Under the pieces are notes generated by a model that was not told the origin of the DNA, made no database searches, and saw only the letters and a program-made list of their open reading frames with translations. From positions 24,141,386-24,205,385 of the forward strand of contig OX344752.2 of NCBI GenBank assembly GCA_947034885.2: a stretch of DNA of 64,000 nt, given 5' to 3'. Origin of the DNA: Thuidium tamariscinum. Its lineage: Eukaryota; Streptophyta; Bryopsida; Hypnales; Thuidiaceae. The position numbers and the translations under genes are program-made. Below are positions 24,036 through 37,439 of the stretch, in pieces; the stretch's first letter is position 1, and every line of letters begins with the position of its first letter.

Positions 24036-25761
24036 ATAGGATGAGGTAGTGGAAATTTTTCCCACTTACAAAGATGGGAAATATGAAGATTCTTAAATAG
24101 TATATTTAGGAGGGCATTATTTTTGCCTCAAACATTGATAAAAATTAAAATTTTATCCTAAAAAAGTTAATTTATTTCCTCACATTCAAAACCATTTATA
24201 AAAATCACAATAAAAATTGATATCATAGGAAGTTGCTTGAAATCTTTATAATGCAATTCAAGGCTTTGTATCTTTAGGATATAACCCCTACATGCCTAAG
24301 GCGTGTTTTGAGTTTCTTGGAATTTGCTCTAAATTGAACAAAATGCCAGCATATAATAAGTTGTATCAATTTCTTTACAATTGTAATTGTACTAATTCAA
24401 ACTAGACATGTTAGAGAGTGCACAGGAAAATAAAACACGCTTATGGAATGAAAGTTTATAATGTTAGACCATGAGGGTGTTTGAACTGCAAAAGTGATGT
24501 GAAGTCTTTCTATCCTCTTTTTGCAAGTCAAATCTGAAAAATTGGTGACCAAAAAAATATAAGGTTAAGAAGCCTAGCATGCATAATTCCAAATGAATCA
24601 ATTTATGGCTTTTCAAAATATACCCTACAATTTTTGTAAGTGAATTTTGAATGTGAATTTTCCTCCAAGATCTAGTGTAATCGAGGTTCATTTTGAACTT
24701 TGAAGAGCTCTAAACACAACAAAAAGTCAAGATTGCAATGAGTACCCTTCCACAAAATCTTTAGTACAAGAATCACTATCATTCATTTGTCAAATGGGAT
24801 TTTTGACATTGAAAAAGACTTCAAAAAGAATTTTTTTGAAATAGTAATTTGGTTAAATTTTATTAAATTTCAAAGTTTTGCAAACACCAAATTTTAGTGC
24901 CTCAAGCATTGAGGGGTTCAAAAGATGAAAATATCAAAAACATTATGCTACTAAACTTTTTTTTTTGCAACCTTAACTAAATAAGCTAGCGTGAACTCAA
25001 AGTATCCAATGGATGATAGAGTATCCTTTTATATAAGATGAAACTACATTTTTTCATCCTACAAATTTTTTTGTACAATGCTCTTGGATCAAATATTTCT
25101 TATAAAACAACCTGTAGGGGTGTAGTATTTTTGATAAAAACTTAGAATACATTTTTGTGGTTCTTTTCAACGTTAGGAATTAATAAGATTATGCCACATG
25201 TCCCAAATTAGAGAACAAGAAATTAGGAAGTACTAAGTAAGGCAAATATTTCTTGAATGATTGGAATAAGAAGACTATGGACATCAGCTATTGTTCAAGA
25301 ATACAATTTGGCTGTCAAAATTATTAATAGTTTCAATTTTGAAAGTTCTAAATTCTTTGTAGAAGATGGCAATCCATTTTTTATTAGTCCCCATTTCCAA
25401 TCAATAGGCTATTTTCTTTCTGTGAAGTTGTAGTGTAGTTCTTGGAGCAATTGTGGCACATTATGATTGGTTGCAAGGCTCTTATAAATGCAACTAGTCC
25501 TTGGTTGGTTTTGCTATCAACCTATACCACCATTATAGGTCAAAAAGAATCTTTTATTAAAAAATTCATAGTAATTACAATTTGTGTAATAAAAATCTGA
25601 TAAATATGACATCCTTCCAAATTCTACTTCTAAACATGAAAAAAAAATTACATTCAAAAAAGCTGCACTCTACATATGTGTAATTGCTTAAGTGGTTGGA
25701 AATGGGTGAAATACTCTATATGGGAAAAAATTTGAAGGCCTTACAATGTGCTCCAAAATTG
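24036..25761. other. AT-rich spacer between inverted repeat arms
   Basis: About 1.7 kb of AT-rich DNA with no coding region that I can support. Confidence 0.5.
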
Positions 25762-26000
25762 CCTCAATGATCACTTATGGGTGCCTCAGTCTTCCCAACT
25801 TTGCAAAGTAGATGGCCAGTATTTAAAAAAATTAAAATTAAAAAAAAACGATCACAAGGCTGCTGACAAACTGAAGCAGTCAATACTGCCGATGACATCG
25901 CCCCTAGGTGATATTGTTGCTAAACCCCAACCTCGGACCTTCTTTCCTGGGTTAACTCTATTAACTCTCTACATATTTTTTGGTGTGCACATACCGATAA
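25762..26000 (+). repeat. Inverted repeat arm B
   Basis: Inverted counterpart of 23775-24035. Its plus-strand frame (25748-26005, 85 codons) aligns with the minus-strand frame of arm A, with many amino-acid differences. It may be the end of a fold-back element or a duplicated remnant of unknown coding sequence. Confidence 0.65.
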
Positions 26001-26625
26001 TGTAATAACCTCTCTACAATAATGTGTAGAACCAATCCCAACCTCACTCTTGTTACATGTTCTTGTATATTGTATTCATGCAAGACATATTTTTGTATTG
26101 TACATGAAGATACCTTTCTAGCTACTATGAAGTATACTTCATTCTATCCTAGACACCTTCTCTATTTTTCTCTCCATCATTATAACTTACTAACTCCACT
26201 CAAACTCCACAAGATGTTGTGGTGAGGTCTACTGCTATCTCCTTCCGCTACTATTTGACAAGAGCTCCCACATGAAACGGTCGAAATGATATGCGAAGAT
26301 TCCGGTTTCAGAAGCCAGTGTACTTCACATTGACTTTGCATGTGAAAGAAATGAAAAAAAACCTCATTCATGATATGTACTGAACTAAGAAGAGGCTTAA
26401 GAGTCAATCCTGGATTGAAAAGAAAATCTGCATTGTGAGCCTTTATCTGTAGAAAAAACTCTACTTGATAGAGCACCCTGTGAATAGAGCAGCAGAAGCT
26501 CTCTACAATGAAATGTCCCATTGCTTTTTGCAGCATCCCCGACACAATATACAGTGTCATGACCAATATGAAAAAGGTGGACCAACCACATAAACAAACC
26601 AAAAATTATTTTTTCTTTAATTAAC
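26001..26625 (-). other. S1P 3' flank, probably including the 3' untranslated region
   Basis: Downstream of the S1P stop codon. A 140-codon minus-strand open frame (26180-26602) overlaps it but has no family resemblance and lies where the 3' untranslated region is expected, so it is not called. Confidence 0.4.
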
Positions 26626-29600
26626 CTACACTTGCCACAAATTTATTAGAGACCTTGCTGATCCCTTTCGTGCACGCCTATGTTTCCTTTGCCTTACGCG
26701 CCAAAGACCAAAGATGAGCACAAACCCTGCAATGGCAAAAGGAACATTACATTAGAACCAGTAAGACTAACATAGTTTTAAACCAGTCAGCAAGCAGTTC
26801 AAAAGCGTGCTCCGACTTGAAATACAAACTCGGTTCCTCTCAGAAACACACTATTGGTGTTTACTGCTAGCACGTGTAAAAACGCTTCTAAGCGTGACAC
26901 TGAATACTGAAGTGGACAATCTGAGTATGACCTCAGCTGGACGTGCACCTCGAAACAGTGGAGAACGAGAGCAGTTCAATCACCGCAGCTGCCAGATCAT
27001 GATGCTGTTGTACTAAACATTTCAAAACAGAATTGATAAGCAGTCATACCTGTTATACATAGAAGAATTGGGGCCAGCCATTGAACAGCTGTTTGAGTCG
27101 TGATATCCAGCTGCACACAAACAATAACTTCAATCAACTCCTTGAACACCGGACTAGCTCGACAGGAAGTAAAGGCTGGATCTCATTAGTGAACATTATG
27201 CCCAGGTATATAACTAGCAGTCCGTAAGTTACAGAATGACATTTTTTGGGCGCTATAAAAACAGAGGGTCTAGGACAAAAGAGGATTGAGGATGAAGATC
27301 TGAAGCTCGTTATCCAGACCACGGGAATGCAACTATGCACAGGGCAAGATCACATAATATGTCAAAGGAAGGAGACGAGAAGGTACTGACCTCATCTCGG
27401 GTCCACCATCCGAGCGGCAACTGAGAATTATTCTTGACTCTACCATTTGTAGTGTCAACAGTCCTTACCTCAAGGACTGCTTCATTTGGTACCAATAAAG
27501 CCTGTGATGGAAATACGAACTCTGAAATACTATCTGTCTCACTATCTGACCTAGAATTTGACACATTAGAAGACGTATCTGGCCTAATTGAATCAGCTGT
27601 AGAATTTCCTTTCAGCTGAAATACACTATCCAACGAAGTATTCTTGGATATGCCAGAGTGCACATGGCCCCCAATGATAGGATTTGGTTGCAATATGTTT
27701 CTATGTCCATTTGTACTAGTACTGTACTCCGAAATGTAGCCTTTAGAACCCTGCACTGCAACTGGAGAATCTAAGCCGCATCTTAGAGGATGTTGCAAAA
27801 CGAGAGAATACGCACTAAAATTAACGTCATCCCGCCGTAGAGGTAAGGGTGAGTCCACACTGCCAAGGGGAGAGCCCACCAACTCATTTGTTGCAGGGAA
27901 AATGACAGGATCTTCAATATTAGAACTTGTAAAATCTAGTAGCTTCTTCAGCAACCAGTAGCAGTTGCTCACCATGTGGCTGCTGTCCAAACAATTGGAG
28001 TCTCCATAGACAGCAATGCGTCCTTTTCCTGCCTCTACTGCTCCCAAAATAGGAGACTCTACCTGATTTCATCATTTGCATATTCTTCATCAGAACAAGC
28101 GAGTAGAGAAGGACAGAAAGGAAGAGAGCAGGAATGAGTTCATTTGGCAAAACATGCAGACAAAGAACTTAGGTTGCATATTTTTACACCTCAACGATAA
28201 AACAAAAATGAAAGAAAACACTTCACAAGGAAGACGAAAAGAAGCATAAAATACAATTTCAATTTCACGCAACTTCCAGTCGGGTCGGTGCATACCGGAA
28301 ATTTTTGGATTGAGGGGATATGTTCTTAAGAAACTACGAAACAAAGCGAACACCCCAATTATTGCCGCAGACTATTGCTTTCCAGAAAACAAGATACACA
28401 ATCATCATGGCAAAATTCACAGAATAAGATGAATTATGAAGGGAAGGACCTGAGCTCGCACAGAACTGCGTGATGAAATAATGCCAGAGTGACCTCCCGA
28501 GCTATCCTGGAAAAGAAAGCGGTGTACAAAGCCTCCAATCGGGAAACGTAGGAGGTCAGTGCCTGAGGCATAATGTGCTCTTTCGCCTCCAAGAGAAAAA
28601 GCACCATTAAGTATTGTGTCCCCAAATGCAATACCAAAGGGAGCAAGCAAGTCATTCAGAGCTGGAATATTAGCACCACCAGTAGCAGGAGTCCACCAAC
28701 TCCGAGTATTATCATCAAAGAACTTCATTTTCACCATAGTCTCGACATGATACCAATCCGCAAAAACAATCAGTCCAAGACCTTTCGTTTCAACGTCCTC
28801 TTGCAACTTCTTGATTTCCTCCTTGTAGTATTCATCTTCCAAGTCCACCATGAGCAGTGTACCATACTGAGTGGCATCAAAGCATGTTAATGGGGAACCA
28901 AGGGTTTCAACATAGTAACCAGCGTCGCGAAGGACATCAAACATCCCATGAAAATTGGTATGCAAATGGTCCCCATGCCAATCCAATATATCGTTCCTTA
29001 CATCTAAAGAGTCACGAGGAATATAACCAGGTGGATACCGTACACTGTGAAACTGATCCCACAAGATCCGCTTCTCCCGAGGAGGTGTAGGAATCACTGC
29101 TAACTTCAGTGGCAACTCACAATCCCATCTACGTGGACTACTCTCCCCCTTTGCAGGAGGAGAAACTACCCTAAACGTGATTTTGCCTTCTAGCGTTCCC
29201 TGATACCTGTTCCCTTCGGGTTTAATCCTAAGGTATAATCCCAGAAACCCTGTCCATGGCCAGATCACATCAGAATATGTGTATCGTATGTCCAGTAATC
29301 TGCCTGATTCTCCGGAAGGCACCCATTTGGGTGCATTGTCTATGTAACCCACGACGCCCATTCCGTTCAGTATCGTTGCATTAAAAATGACAGGCATAGC
29401 CCCAGCATAGAGAGGCTGCCGCCAAAAAGGCCATGCATAAGGACTATCAGTCAGATCTAAGGTACTGGGCATGATGCTCACACGGGGTTGGTAGGTTGCC
29501 AATATTTCATACGATTTTAACCTGAAATAAATCATGAAAAGATGTCAAACTAAAGCTTCTATGCAAGTCCATAAATATAGAGTCAATCACAATGTATGCG

Positions 29601-32600
29601 AAATGACAAGTTGGTCAATGCAACGAACGGCAACTACCAGTAAGACTCACCTCATACAGTTTACTAGAAAACAATTTCAGATGCAAATTTACTACATAAA
29701 GAAATCTATACTCACATTCAAAGCGAAAATTACTACGGATACAATTAATTAAGTTCATTAGCGACAAGACTCCTCTGAATAGGACACTCACTGCAGTGTG
29801 CTTAGATGAGGAACTTTCACTTATCTGCCAGATAATGTGCGAAAATTTCATTCTGGTGGCAATTGTGTCAACAAATTAAAAACACTTGAGAAAATAACGC
29901 AAACTGAAAGCTCTGTGAAATATGAAAACTTCACCATGTACAACTATTCAATAACTCTCAAAACAATACATCCCAGAATACATATGGTGTGAACCTATAG
30001 ACAAGTAATTAAATGCACATTAAAAATAATAACTAGAGTAAATCTCAGGCTAAACAACCTATTTCCTATTCCCAAATAGTTTCTTTTGACTTGCAAATCC
30101 TAACCATTACACCAGCCAACAAACCAAGGTATTCAATAGAGGAACGTTTTGGAAGGCATCTTACAAGTTGAGACGACCAGCTCCTTGCTCAAACATATTA
30201 GGCCCAGACAGGCGCGAAGCTCCCTCAACCAGAGCTTGTTTCATACTAGCGGGATTGAGCAGCTTCCATCGATCCTTTTGTGGAACTACACTGGCAAGCA
30301 AACAAACCGCCCCAGCCACTACTGGACTGGCCACACTCGTTCCAGACAAACTCTTGCACCCAGTGCTTATTTTAGATCCTATCACCTCTCGTCCATAAGC
30401 TACAACGTCGGGCTTTACACGACCATATCTGCCCACCACGAGTATATGAGATTTTCGAAGCTTGCCAATGTTAAATGAACTAATTCATCCGGATTGCAAA
30501 TACTTGAAAAGGTAAAAAGGTATCTGTACAATGGTCACGAAGCCATCTAAAATGATTTTAGAAGACCTGAAAAATTCACCTATCTAGCAGCTTTAACCTG
30601 CATCTTTCACAAATATGAGGGTATTCACACTGTTTACTCGTCCACTTCAAGTTTTATACGAAGCAGATGCAATTTGCATTTCCTCAAGTATGAGAAGATA
30701 AGTGTCACATAATCATCATGAATAGAAAAAGAACTAACCCGTGCGGAATTTCCCAAGTGCTCATGCCTCGAGATGAAAAGGAGGCAATATGATCGCTGTA
30801 ATCAATGCCTCCAACCCCAATGACGTCGCTCTGATCGGCTGGATTATTTAGTGTGCCGTAGAGAGGTCCATCATTGCCTATAGCTGATACCATGATGATA
30901 TTGTTTGCAGTCATTTCCCATACCTGCGACAGGTTATCAGAAAAAAATTCAGATGTTGAGAAGCTCTCATTCCGCTTTGAGGTACTGAATAAGATGAGGG
31001 GCATTCCATGTCAGCTTTCAGAAAACACACAATATTCCATAAAATTAAAAATATGAGAATAAAATCAACTTATTTCATACTTACTTCAAACTTATTTCAC
31101 GCAAATCCTGTAAACCCTCGAAGCTACGAAATACGAAAAACGGATAAAATAATAACATCTAGACTATATTGTCACATCCGCAGTATATAACGTAACTCCC
31201 CCATGTTGCTTGATGAATGGAAGAAGTGCAGAACCTTTTCGACAAAAGGCACATCCAGGTAATCAGGTCCTCCGATGCTTAGGTTGAGGACATTGATCTT
31301 AGAAGCAATGGCATAGTTGAATGCATCCAAGAACCACGAGGTGTACGATACCTGTACCCCACTAACAAAGTTAATATTCATTATCTAGCAGGAAATATAA
31401 CTTTCATGCTAAAGCACTACCTAGATACGCATAACAGCTTTGCATGTGCATACTCAACTGGAGCCAAAATCCTGCTCCTGATTGCTTCTTTTCAGTGTCC
31501 ATGATCAGATTAACAGTTCGCAGCAAAATAAATGAAATCAAACCACTGATTTATTAGGATAACCTGAGCATCAGTAAAGACGCGAAAGGCATAGATTTCA
31601 GCATCTGGAGCAAACCCCAGGCATTGAGGATCTTGGCTGGAAATAACCCCTGCAACAAAGGTGCCATGGCCCAGATTGTCATTCAAAGTGTCTTCGTTAG
31701 TCCAGTTCGTTCTCTCCTGCAATCATACGCCAACCACAACCAGCATCAGTCCTACCACCATACTCACGTGAATAAAGCAGTAGAGCACAACCAGTTCCAA
31801 AATGTACTCACACAGACTTCCCAAAACTCAAAGCCTGAATCACCAAGATCATGTACATCAACCTGGGGGCATGAAATACAACTGATTAACAAGAATTTAA
31901 CTTTTCTATTCAATATGAAGCACTGAACCCAACAAAAAACCAAGGTGATTTAACCTAAGACAACACACAACATAATAAAGAAACAGGACATCGTGTGCAC
32001 TGGATCTACCTTAATATTGCGGAAGTGAGGATGGTCAGCACGAACACCTGTGTCAAAAACTGCCATCTTAACGTTTGCACCAGTAAAACCTTTCGCCCAA
32101 AGCTTCTCAGCTTCGAACATGGATGTGATTTGAGACCGCTGTATCAACAAACACTAACATGTGAGCAACTAGCTTCCTGATTGATTAAATTGATATGCTA
32201 GCAATAGCAACAGTGGTCATTGTCACAGGACACCCTGATATTAGTGTAAACCTGGTTGTGTTCATGGAACAAATTGACACTGAAAAGTGGAAAGCCTTCA
32301 ACAGAGATCATTAAAAATTGAGGAATCTTTGCCACGAAATAGAAAGACTAAGTTTTTTGTAAAATGAAAGCTCTTGATGATCAGTTTCATTAAGGTAAAA
32401 TGGATATTACCAGGAAATCATGAACAGCATAAACATAGTGAACTACAGAACATACTGACCAAAATGTTGAGTTTCACTAAATAATACGTCTCAGAAAGAG
32501 CAAACAAAGCAAAAAATACCCAAATCAGAATTAAAACCATAAATCACTTTGTTCTGTCACAAGCAAGAGACTTATAGCATCAAGCAGAGCTCCTGACCTC

Positions 32601-33414
32601 CAACAAAATACACAAGACAGCTCTCAAATAAAAATTGCAACGGCATTACCTGCAAAAGAAGCTTGCGGTCGTGGTTAAGCGATATATTGGGGAAAAGATG
32701 AGTCGTGGCGTCCTCAAAGTCACTTTCAAACGAGAGTTTCGTGCGTAGGCGGCCCGGAGGCTTACTTCCGGCCATTCCCTCCTCATTATTCGGTTCAAAC
32801 TCTTCACCCTTTCCGGCCAGGCCTTCGTCGCCTGTCGTGCGGCTGTACTCGTCGTCACTCTTCTCAGATGTCAAGGATCGAGTGAAGCGCATCTGTGGTG
32901 AGACATCCTTCACGAAATCCAATTTTCTGAGTGCTTCTAGCATATCTTCATATTGCGTCCTTTCTATCCTTAACAATGCAAAATCTGTGGGGAAAGCCGA
33001 TGCCGGATTGTTGCGCTCGAGCCATTGCCAAACCCTACCATTACCCTCAAGCTTCTCCATCAGAGATTGTTTAAACTCTGAGGCGTGTCGGTACTCCTTG
33101 AATCTGACAATATACTCGTCATTTACTTCTCCTAAAGCTCTCATAGAGCCAAATCCTGCAGGAGTGTTACGTTCCTCTTCCGGAGAGAGCCTACCCAGCT
33201 CTGCTGTACAATCTAACGAAAGCCCGGAGGAGCAAGTATGAAAATCCCGCCCATGACTTCCTGCGCCTCCTATGGTACGAAACCCATGCATAGCCGGGCC
33301 AGGGTCTACAGCAATCGTCTGCCATAATGAGGCGTTGTTGGAGCTCAATGGTCTCGAACAGGACAGCAGCAATAGCAGTATCAAGGGCGCTCCCCACCCT
33401 GTAAACGCTCTCAT
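26626..33414 (-). CDS. S1P: Site-1 protease (subtilisin/kexin-like serine protease, MBTPS1/S1P), 10 exons
   Basis: Exons in transcript order: 33414-32650, 32138-32010, 31716-31564, 31351-31235, 30923-30739, 30428-30165, 29521-28450, 28062-27391, 27110-27050, 26726-26626; 3,519 nt, 1,172 residues, all junctions in frame. Residues 1-25 form a signal peptide (LILLLLLS core). A prodomain (about 80-255) ends in RKLLLQ, which fits the RxxL-type self-processing site of the family. The S8 catalytic domain has Asp284 (VFDTG), His315 (GHGTF), oxyanion Asn405 (AIGNDGP) and Ser481 (SGTSVASP). A long luminal domain and a Ser/Asn-rich linker follow, then one membrane segment ([20 protein letters not shown]) and a short basic cytosolic tail. 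By family knowledge it cleaves membrane-bound bZIP factors and other precursors in the Golgi. It is somewhat longer than the roughly 1,040-residue plant and animal enzymes, mostly at the N-terminus and linker. The first in-frame ATG with a signal peptide is at 33414. A possible extra 51-nt exon lies in intron 2. Confidence 0.97.
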
Positions 33415-34640
33415 GCTGCCCTGCCGTCGCGGCTTCGCCTGCGCATCTATCTCATGATAGTGGCCTGCGATACTTACCTCCAAAGAACTTCCGTCCCAAA
33501 ATTGTTGGATCCGTTGACTAGATGCTAAATTTTCCAATTCTCTCGAAAAAGCCCGCCCTGGTCAAATCCTCTTCAAAAATAGGTCTTCCCTCCATTCAGA
33601 CAAAATCTAACAACCCGGTCTCTTCATCCATCGCTCACTATTCAATGGTCTACTTCTGTGCGATCTCTGCGTATCCATGTTTAGTTCTCATTCACGAGAA
33701 GCTCATGCTTGCGAACTGGAATTCCACAGCTTCCTTCCGTCGACTCCGCTAGCCGCAAATTCTGAACTGAAGATGAGGTTAGAAAAGTCATTAGTGCTGC
33801 GAACTTATCACTGTGACACACCTCACTGTGCAAGTACAGAACACCGAAACGAAGCTACAAAACGAGATTCTCACAGAACCTAATGGATCGACCAAAGCGC
33901 ACAAATCACTGTCCGTTAGTCGCCTCTGCAAAAGTCAGAGATTGAGCCATGTCGTCCAAACAGGCAGTCAAAGCATCTGCCGAGATACGAGGACGCAATC
34001 GAAAGGTGGATAAATATAGAAACGAGAATATTAGCACCAGCCTACACCGCTTCAGCTCTAAACCAGTTTCTTCCACTTCACCAAACCTAATCCTCAATCA
34101 ATCAATCCGCACAACAATCATACACAAAACGACTCCAAATCGATAATAATGCCTCCAATGTCTTGCAATCCCGGCCTCTTACCGCTCTGTCCGAGCCTTC
34201 AGCTCTCGAATCTGATCTCTTCCGCCAATTCCATCCCCGCGAACAAACAAACAAAAGTGCTCCAGACTCGGAGCGCTGCCAAATCCTAAACTACTAGCTC
34301 CATAACAGCAAATCTGTACGCGACGGTGACAGTAATGGTGATCGGAGATGGCGTGAACTAGCACGACACCATGACTCATAACTTATTGTTGCAACGCAAC
34401 ATGATCTCCTCTGTCTCTCCCTCTCGAGAAGGAGCTGTAGCAGGAACAACAACACCAACAAGGTGGAGACGATGGGGCGGGCCGGGCGGTTCATGACCCG
34501 CTACACCCGGCCCGTGATCACCGTCAAATTTACGAACTTCCCCATCTCGGGAATCCCCATCTACTCCCCAACTTATTACCGGTACTCCCGGTTACCAACG
34601 GTTACCGGTGCTCTTGGTCTGCTCACTGCCTAGCAGGCAC
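33415..34640 (-). promoter_or_regulatory. Upstream region and leader of S1P
   Basis: Moderate-GC DNA upstream of the S1P start; base composition returns to AT-rich after about 34700. It probably contains the leader and promoter. Short open frames on both strands show no family resemblance. No TATA box or transcription start could be fixed. Confidence 0.45.
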
Positions 34641-34744
34641 TTGTTGACCAGAATGCTCCCCTTCGGGAAGGCGATGAGGTCAAAAAGTGGCTAATGGATG
34701 TCTTTCAAGAATACTAGGAATGGCAAATGCACCGATTGGTTCAG

Positions 34745-34960
34745 AAATTGTATCATTTTTGAGAGAGTACCTTGGTTAAGCCTTGAGTGTTAAATCTTGG
34801 CATCTCCAATTTGAAAGGTTGCCCTATGTTGACTCTTACAATCTTTTCAATAGGATGGTCAAATAATTTGTCCATTTCTTTATTGCTCTAAGGCTATCTC
34901 CACTATCAATTGGTATGGTTACTTTTTGAGGATTTTGTTTTTAATGATAGTTTGATTGGA
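34745..34960. repeat. Direct repeat Y, copy 1
   Basis: Shares sequence with 37075-37260 in the same orientation, including ATGGTCAAAT and GATTGGTATGG-like blocks (ATTGGTATGG in both). Moderately diverged and without coding frame. The copies are about 2.3 kb apart and bracket the Stowaway copy and hairpin. Confidence 0.55.
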
Positions 34961-35424
34961 ATGGGCATTCAAGGGTCAAGGGAAATGGGTTAATACAACA
35001 AATTCATATGTGATTAGGGTGACAACATCATGTCATCAAGAGACTCTCAACCCGAAAAAGGACATGATAGTCATCAAGAAATTATCAAATTTTATAATGA
35101 TTCAGTGTATTCTACGTTTCTATAATTTTCATAAAAGTCATCTATTGGATTTTTATTAGCTAAATTCATTGTGGAAGGTGTTGGTGTTAGAGTTGGATTA
35201 TTTGGGGGAGTTGAACTCTAGTTTTATCCTCTTTTGAAAGAATGTAAGCTTGTACTAGATAACTAGAATGATTCTCAAAATTTAGAAGATTTTCAAAATC
35301 TAACTCCATGAGGCTAAGACCAACATTACTTTTTTTTTTGGTCTAATGACTATAGACATTCATACAACAATTTCTTTTAAGGATTCCAAGAAAATATTGA
35401 ACATAGTCTATTAATTGCACCATA
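34961..35424. other. AT-rich intergenic DNA
   Basis: Nothing recognised. Confidence 0.45.
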
Positions 35425-36050
35425 GTCCCTTTGTCCAAAAATGAACTTCTCCTTGACTTTAATTATTTTTTTGTCCAAAAATGGCCTTCTTATATATTGT
35501 GACATAGAAGAAGAGCCTACAAAATGAAGTCTTGGTTGTGCACATTGTAGCCACCAAAGTCCCCCCTATAATGGACAATTGGGGCTAATATAATATTGGA
35601 GATTCAATTAATAATTTAATAAGCATCAGTGGACATGTTGACCCCACCTATCCAAGTTAGCTAACAAACTGAATTCATATCCCTAGATTTTAGAAGGATG
35701 TTAAGGTGAAGAAAAACTAAAAGATCCTACTAAACCACTTACCAATAGTATACTTCATAGGTACAATATAAAAAAAAATACATTGTATAAGAAGGTAGAA
35801 GGAAAATTCATATTGTAGAAAGTTCTAAAATGATTTGCTAGAAGTGCTTCATTGAAAATGGCCTTCAAAATCTACTTTTCAAAGTGCTACATTTACATTT
35901 GACAACTTACTTGAAACTAAATTTTTAAAAAGAAAGTAGGAATGCATCACACTAGCATCACATTCTAAAGTATAATTCAAAACAAAATTTTTAAATGTTG
36001 TTTTTGACCGTCATCCATAACATTTTGTATAACAAGATCACTTGGGAATT
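35425..36050. mobile_element. Stowaway-type MITE, diverged copy
   Basis: The left end (AGTCCCTTTGTCCAAAAATG) and right end (ACAAGATCACTTGGGAATTG) are decayed versions of the termini of the 59177-59821 element. The interior also matches it (TGGACAATTGGG, ATTGATAATTTAAT-like, AGTTAGC). It is about 620 bp with no coding capacity; older than the other two copies judging by its worn ends. Confidence 0.6.
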
Positions 36051-36052
36051 GG

Positions 36053-36071
36053 TGTGTGTGTGTGTGTGTGT
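36053..36071. repeat. (TG)n microsatellite
   Basis: About nine TG dinucleotides directly beside the right end of the decayed Stowaway copy. Confidence 0.85.
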
Positions 36072-36764
36072 TAGCATTTTGATTGTCAATAAATTGAAAC
36101 TTCAAGGTCTTATTGTACAAAAAAATGATACATTGTAATGGACAATGGTTTACAACTACAAGATGAACCAATGAGTTATAGCCATTGATTTAGAAAAGTA
36201 AATGGATACATTAAGAAGATCCCTAAGGGGAGGTTGTTGGATGTATATGAAGAGCAAATATAAGATTGATATGCTACAAAAATATATGTGCTTGTAATGT
36301 TGGCTTCTAAATATTAAAAATACTTGTAGTATTGATAAGTTTATCTAAGGCACTAAAGTAAACAAGTACTTTCTATCATTGGTTAAATGAAAATAGAAGG
36401 CCATAAGTTTAAATTAATAGGAAGTAAAGTAAAAGAGCTAGTAAAAAATATTATGCTAGATTGACCAATTGTAAAGCCTTTAGTCATTTCACATGTTTAG
36501 ATTTAACAAATTCATAACTTTTTGACAAAAAGAAAGAAAAAAGAAAATGTTTCACATCTATTTTGCAGGTCAACTAGTTTTGGAAGAAATAAACAACAAT
36601 ATAGGTGATCAAAGCAAAATCATAATGCTTTTCATTGTCATTCTTAGGGAGGAACTATTGCTTGCTTATCCATTTGAATGCTAATGTCACCATGACAATT
36701 CCTTATACATTTGCAAAGATGATTCCAAAGTATCCTTCAAGATTGAAAAATAAAATATAGAACT
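36072..36764. other. AT-rich intergenic DNA
   Basis: Nothing recognised. Confidence 0.45.
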
Positions 36765-36848
36765 TAGATTGAAAGGGTTGGAATTGCATTATTGTGTTCA
36801 TTGAATTAATGAAATCCTCTCAATTCCAACCCTTTCAACCCCAATCTA
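36765..36848. mobile_element. Short hairpin, MITE-like (84 bp)
   Basis: GAAAGGGTTGGAATTG on the left is repeated as its exact reverse complement on the right, and the outer TAGATT/AATCTA also pair. The right arm has six extra bases. It could be a small MITE or a relic hairpin. Confidence 0.55.
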
Positions 36849-37074
36849 CACTATGCTATCATAATACTAAACTATGTAGGAACGTTCTTTAGCAATACAT
36901 CTTGTTTGAAGACTATAAAGAAAAAGGTCTTTAAAGCTATCCAACGATCCAATTTTGACAAGGTACTTTTTCAAACTCAAAACAAGTTTTCAAAAATAAC
37001 TATTGGGGGATGAGTTTTATATGGCAATCATTGATGAGAGGTGAACCATTTTGAATCATGGTTGTCTACTAAAC

Positions 37075-37260
37075 CCCTAAGTGCCCCAATGCCTCAAATT
37101 TAGTTTCCCCAAATTGAGAGATTACCTTGTTTAACTACTACAATCTATTCAATAATATGGTCAAATCATTTGCCTATTTTCCTTTAGCTCCAAGCCTATC
37201 TTCATTACCGATTGGTATGGTCAATTTTTGATTGGAATGAATTTGAAAGGGTTTGGATTT
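37075..37260. repeat. Direct repeat Y, copy 2
   Basis: Counterpart of 34745-34960. It ends shortly before the GC-richer DNA that precedes the large inverted duplication. Confidence 0.55.
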
Positions 37261-37439
37261 TGGTAGACACACACAAGGTGTTTGGGGTTGAAGGTAGTCT
37301 CAAGAATAGGTGTTCCTTTCACCTCCACTTTATAGTTCTTTGTACATTCTGTGAAATAACTCGATTTAATTACATGTACTGTAGTTCCAATAAAAAATAC
37401 TGTGATCTAATATATTTTCTAAATTCTGTTAAGAGGGAG

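Noticed and set aside
26180-26602. 140-codon minus-strand frame after the S1P stop
   Set aside because: It lies in the expected 3' untranslated region, shows no recognised domain and is not needed to complete S1P.
33415-33537. N-terminal extension of S1P by 41 residues
   Set aside because: The extension would start at TTG; the first ATG at 33414 is followed at once by a signal peptide, as in the family.
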